From CAYFPS01 sp964345075 (GTDB lineage Bacteria > CAIWAD01), in contig CAYFPS010000014.1 of assembly GCA_964345075.1 (NCBI GenBank), forward strand, positions 1 to 64,000: 64,000 nt of DNA, written 5' to 3'. Of this stretch, positions 61,210 to 64,000 are shown piece by piece; the stretch's first letter is position 1, and every line of letters begins with the position of its first letter. The position numbers and the translations under genes are program-made. The notes below the pieces were generated by a model. It saw nothing but the letters and a program-made list of their open reading frames with translations. It was not told where the DNA came from and did not search any database.

Positions 61210-61428
61210 TTACTTGTGTCGGAACGTGATGCGCCCACGCGTGAGATCGTAGGGCGACAATTCGACCGTTACTTTGTCGCCGGGAAGAATGCGGATGTAG
61301 TGCATCCTCATCTTGCCCGAAATATGTGCGAGCACTACGTGCCCGTTGTCCAGTTTCACCCTGAAGGATGCATTGGGCAGTGTCTCCAGGACCGAGCCGT
61401 CAATCTTGATGATGTCCTGTTTTCCCAC
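61210..61428 (-). CDS. infA: Translation initiation factor IF-1
   Basis: A 72-residue S1/OB-fold factor that binds the ribosomal A site at initiation. The sequence shows DIIKIDGSVLETLPNASFRV, LAHISGKMRMHYIRILPGDK and VELSPYDLTRGRITFR, all family hallmarks. It lies eight bases after map. Confidence 0.97.
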   Translation of the reverse strand: MGKQDIIKIDGSVLETLPNASFRVKLDNGHVVLAHISGKMRMHYIRILPGDKVTVELSPYDLTRGRITFRHK

Positions 61429-61436
61429 GCCTGCTC

Positions 61437-62201
61437 CTAATTCAGCGTCAGGATTTCCGGATCGGAATCCGTGATCCTGATCTGATGTTCAAAATGCGCG
61501 CTGTCTGTTCCGTCTACTGTGGCGACTGTCCAGCCGTCACTCAGCACGCGTATCTTCCAACTGCCGCCGTTGATCATGGGCTCAAGTGCCAGACACATGC
61601 CGGCCTTCAGCCTCAAGCCACGACCCGCCTGCCCATAATTGGGAACCTCTGGCGGCTCGTGCACGGCACCACCCACTCCGTGACCGACCATGTCCCTGAC
61701 CACACCGTATCCGAAGGATTCGGCATGGGCGCTGACTGCGGCCCCGATGTCACCAATGCGATTGCCTGCGCGGGCGGCCTCAATGCCAAGCATGAGGCTT
61801 TCCCGTGTGACACGCATCAGCTGCTCGCGCTCGGCACTGACTTTCCCAACCGGAAAGCTGCGCGCCGAATCACCGAAGTAACCCTCCAGCCGTGTACCCA
61901 TGTCGATCTTGACGATGTCACCCTCGATGAGCTTGCGCTCACCGGGAATGCCGTGTACGATCTCGTCGTTTACCGAAATGCAGCAACAGGCAGGAAAGGC
62001 CTTGACTCCGGGCGGTCCGGGCACTCCAATGAAGGAAGGCACGGCACCCTGCGAGCGGATGTAACTGTCAACGATCTCGTTCAGCTCACCGGTTGTAACA
62101 CCGGGTTTCACATGCGGCTCAACCAGCGCGAAGGCTCTGGGGATGATCGCACATGACTTGCGAATCTTTTCAAACTCGCGGTCGCTGTAAAGACGAACCA
62201 C
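61437..62201 (-). CDS. map: Methionine aminopeptidase, type I
   Basis: Removes the initiator Met from nascent proteins. All five metal ligands are visible: Asp in KIDMGTRLEGYFGDSA (two), His in MVGHGVGGAVHEPP, and Glu in LALEPMINGG and AHFEHQI. 254 residues, no N-terminal zinc extension, so type Ia. It lies two bases after adk and eight before infA. Confidence 0.96.
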   Translation of the reverse strand: MVRLYSDREFEKIRKSCAIIPRAFALVEPHVKPGVTTGELNEIVDSYIRSQGAVPSFIGVPGPPGVKAFPACCCISVNDEIVHGIPGERKLIEGDIVKIDMGTRLEGYFGDSARSFPVGKVSAEREQLMRVTRESLMLGIEAARAGNRIGDIGAAVSAHAESFGYGVVRDMVGHGVGGAVHEPPEVPNYGQAGRGLRLKAGMCLALEPMINGGSWKIRVLSDGWTVATVDGTDSAHFEHQIRITDSDPEILTLN

Positions 62202-62203
62202 AA

Positions 62204-62839
62204 TCAGTCCAGACTGGCGCGAATCGCGCTGTACACTTCGTCCATCGTGCCCGTGCCCTTCACGTGTCGCAGAATGCCGCGATCTTCATAGTAGCCGATC
62301 AGGGGCGAAGTCTGCTTGTGATACACGGAGAGGCGATGGCGAATCGTCTCTTCACGATCGTCGTCCCGTTGTGTCACGGCACCACCACAATTGCGGCAGT
62401 TCTCCGGAACATCGCCGGTCAGACGATTGTAATCGGTACCGCATTCGGAGCAGGTGAAACGCGCACTCAAACGACGGACAATGTTCTCGTCCGCGACAGT
62501 AAGCGCGATCACCGCATTCAGGGCGGATCCGCCACGAGCCAGCAGCTCGTCCAGACCTCGCGCCTGCGCAACCGTGCGGGGAAAACCGTCCAGGATGTAA
62601 CCCGGCTGGCAATCTGCCCGCTGAATGCGGTCGTCAATGATCTCAAGGATCACAGTGTCAGGCACCAGATCTCCGCGGTCCAGGTATTCCTTGACCTTTT
62701 GCCCCAGATCGGTCCTTCTGCGGATATTGTCACGCAGAATGTCACCGGTCGATACCTGCGGAATTCCCATTTCGGCAGAAATCCGCTTGGCCTGAGTGCC
62801 TTTGCCGGCACCCGGGGCTCCTAGGAGAATCAGACGCAT
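62204..62839 (-). CDS. adk: Adenylate kinase, zinc-binding long form
   Basis: Interconverts ATP, ADP and AMP. The P-loop is GAPGAGKGTQAKRI; the AMP site is QVSTGDILRDNIRR; DGFPRTVAQARGLDELL follows. The LID domain carries a four-Cys zinc set (CSECG and CRNCGG), as in many Gram-positives and some other phyla. 211 residues. Set between secY and map. Confidence 0.97.
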   Translation of the reverse strand: MRLILLGAPGAGKGTQAKRISAEMGIPQVSTGDILRDNIRRRTDLGQKVKEYLDRGDLVPDTVILEIIDDRIQRADCQPGYILDGFPRTVAQARGLDELLARGGSALNAVIALTVADENIVRRLSARFTCSECGTDYNRLTGDVPENCRNCGGAVTQRDDDREETIRHRLSVYHKQTSPLIGYYEDRGILRHVKGTGTMDEVYSAIRASLD

Positions 62840-62850
62840 GCAGCCTCCTG

Positions 62851-64000
62851 TCAGGACATGCGGCTGCGGCCGCGAATCCTTCCTGTCTTCATCAGGCCAT
62901 CGTAATGCCTGCTGGTCAGGTGCGATTCAATCTGCTGAAGCGTGTCCAGCGCCACACCAACCATGATCAGCAGACCGGTACCGCCAAAGAAGGAGGCGAA
63001 GTTGAAGGAGATGTTACTCCCGAACAAATCGCCCGCATAACGGAACAGGATCTGCGGAAAAACCGCCAGGAAACCGAGAAAGATAGCACCTGGCAAGGTA
63101 ATTCGCGTCAACACGTTGTCAATGTACTCGGCGGTCTTCTTTCCCGGGCGAACACCGGGGATGAAGGCGCCCGAGCGCTTCAGGTTCTCCGCCACATCTA
63201 CAGGGTTGAAGGACATGGCCGTGTAGAAGTAGGTGAAGAAAATGATCAGCAGCCAGTAGCTGATGAGATAAGGCCAGGCCGTCCAGCCGAAGGCACTGTT
63301 CAGCGCATCCTTGAAGCCACCATCGGGCAGGAGCGTTGCCAGCGTCTGCGGCAGGAACATCAGGGACTGGGCGAAAATGATCGGCATCACGCCAGCCATG
63401 TTGATCCGAAGCGGCAGGTTGCTGCTCTGGCCACCCATCACACGGCGACCGACAACGCGCTTCGCGTACTGCACGGGGATCTTGCGCACACCCTGCGTAA
63501 GCATGATGGCAGCCATGATCGTCAGACCCATCAGGGCCATCAGGAAAATCTCAGCCAGAATCGGACGGGTCTGGGCCGCCACCTGCTGAAACTCGTCCAG
63601 CAGAGCGTTGGGCAGCAGATCGACCACACCCAGGAAAATGATCAGACTGATACCGTTGCCAATGCCGCGCTCGGAAATCTGCTCGCCCAGCCACATCAGT
63701 ACCATGGTACCGGTGGTCAGCATCAGCATGGTGATCAGCTTGAAGCCAATGCCACCATAAAGCACGATCGGGGCACCGCTTCCCGGAGCCTGAATGCTCT
63801 CAAGGAAGACAGCCACACCACCGGCCTGCATGGCGGAAAGGAAAACCGTTCCGTAGCGGGTCAGCTGGGTGATCTTCTTGCGTCCCTGCTCGCCCTCCTT
63901 CATCAGGCGCTGGAAGTAGGGCACGGTGGTACCCATCAGCTGAATGATAATGGAAGCGCTGATGTAGGGCATGATGCCCAGACCAAAGATGGCCACCTTC
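62851..64000 (-). CDS. secY: Protein translocase subunit SecY (partial, N-terminus beyond the window)
   Basis: The channel of the Sec translocon in the inner membrane. Visible from the second transmembrane helix on: FGLGIMPYISASIIIQLMG, the cytoplasmic loop KEGEQGRKKITQLTRYGT, GNGISLIIFLGVV and KTAEYIDNVLTRITLPGA. It ends GRIRGRSRM. About the first 70 residues lie outside the window. It starts the secY-adk-map-infA series. Confidence 0.96.
   Translation of the reverse strand, partial: KVAIFGLGIMPYISASIIIQLMGTTVPYFQRLMKEGEQGRKKITQLTRYGTVFLSAMQAGGVAVFLESIQAPGSGAPIVLYGGIGFKLITMLMLTTGTMVLMWLGEQISERGIGNGISLIIFLGVVDLLPNALLDEFQQVAAQTRPILAEIFLMALMGLTIMAAIMLTQGVRKIPVQYAKRVVGRRVMGGQSSNLPLRINMAGVMPIIFAQSLMFLPQTLATLLPDGGFKDALNSAFGWTAWPYLISYWLLIIFFTYFYTAMSFNPVDVAENLKRSGAFIPGVRPGKKTAEYIDNVLTRITLPGAIFLGFLAVFPQILFRYAGDLFGSNISFNFASFFGGTGLLIMVGVALDTLQQIESHLTSRHYDGLMKTGRIRGRSRMS

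Overview
This is a bacterial chromosome segment from what looks like an uncultured lineage of the FCB (Fibrobacteres-Chlorobi-Bacteroidetes) type. The reasons are a DUF3078-type outer-membrane protein, secreted beta-helix and multi-domain proteins that use calcium-like Asp/Gly turns, and a Gram-negative division cluster, all on an assembly with four fixed runs of ten N. No species can be named from the sequence alone.

Left part (1 to about 15.75 kb) is accessory DNA with lower and uneven GC. It holds a possible nuclease-fold protein, a lipoprotein, a phage-type small protein and a cupin. A roughly 430-nt run of long hairpins ending in a terminator (3046-3477) looks like an unassigned structured RNA. 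Next come an AT-rich orphan gene and a secreted beta-helix protein. After them stands a replicon-like module: two small divergent genes, a PrimPol/SF3-helicase gene, then a cluster of TTCTACG heptamers and inverted repeats resembling an iteron origin. A 1328-residue secreted protein with a formylglycine-generating-enzyme-like domain, a metallophosphoesterase and a tyrosine integrase follow. The layout (integrase, divergent regulators, primase-helicase, origin, cargo) resembles an integrated phage satellite or plasmid.

Right part (15.77 to 64 kb) is core chromosome, almost entirely on the minus strand. Read in the direction of transcription, the blocks are: secY-adk-map-infA-rpmJ-rpsM-rpsK-rpoA-rplQ; a methyltransferase with a coupled small gene; rarA; rlmH-thyX (double ThyX); the division/cell-wall cluster mraZ-STAS-rsmH-ftsL-ftsI-murF-ftsW-murB-ftsQ-ftsA-ftsA2-ftsZ; a DUF3078 protein with mscS; tRNA-Arg; a TPR membrane protein; rimP-nusA-L7Ae-infB-rbfA-truB-ribF-rpsO-pnp; M16 protease-dut-deacetylase; merR-tRNA-Pro; a PPi-type phosphofructokinase; and serS-unknown-trkA-trkH-trkH for potassium uptake.

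The most striking signal is not a gene. The octamer GTGATACA occurs 38 times (18 on plus, 20 on minus, counted by eye) between 18.7 and 62.3 kb, about once per 1.2 kb and about 20 times chance. It falls in several reading frames and in intergenic DNA, and is absent from the first 18.7 kb. Related forms GTGTGACA and GTGTTACA add about 25 more sites. This has the density and strand symmetry of a DNA-uptake sequence or another genome-wide iterated motif, and its absence on the left fits recent acquisition of that island.

A second anomaly is infB. Its reading frame breaks at a duplicated 30-bp stretch whose two copies both encode KITFLDTPGH but differ at seven synonymous sites, which suggests a chimeric join between two related alleles.
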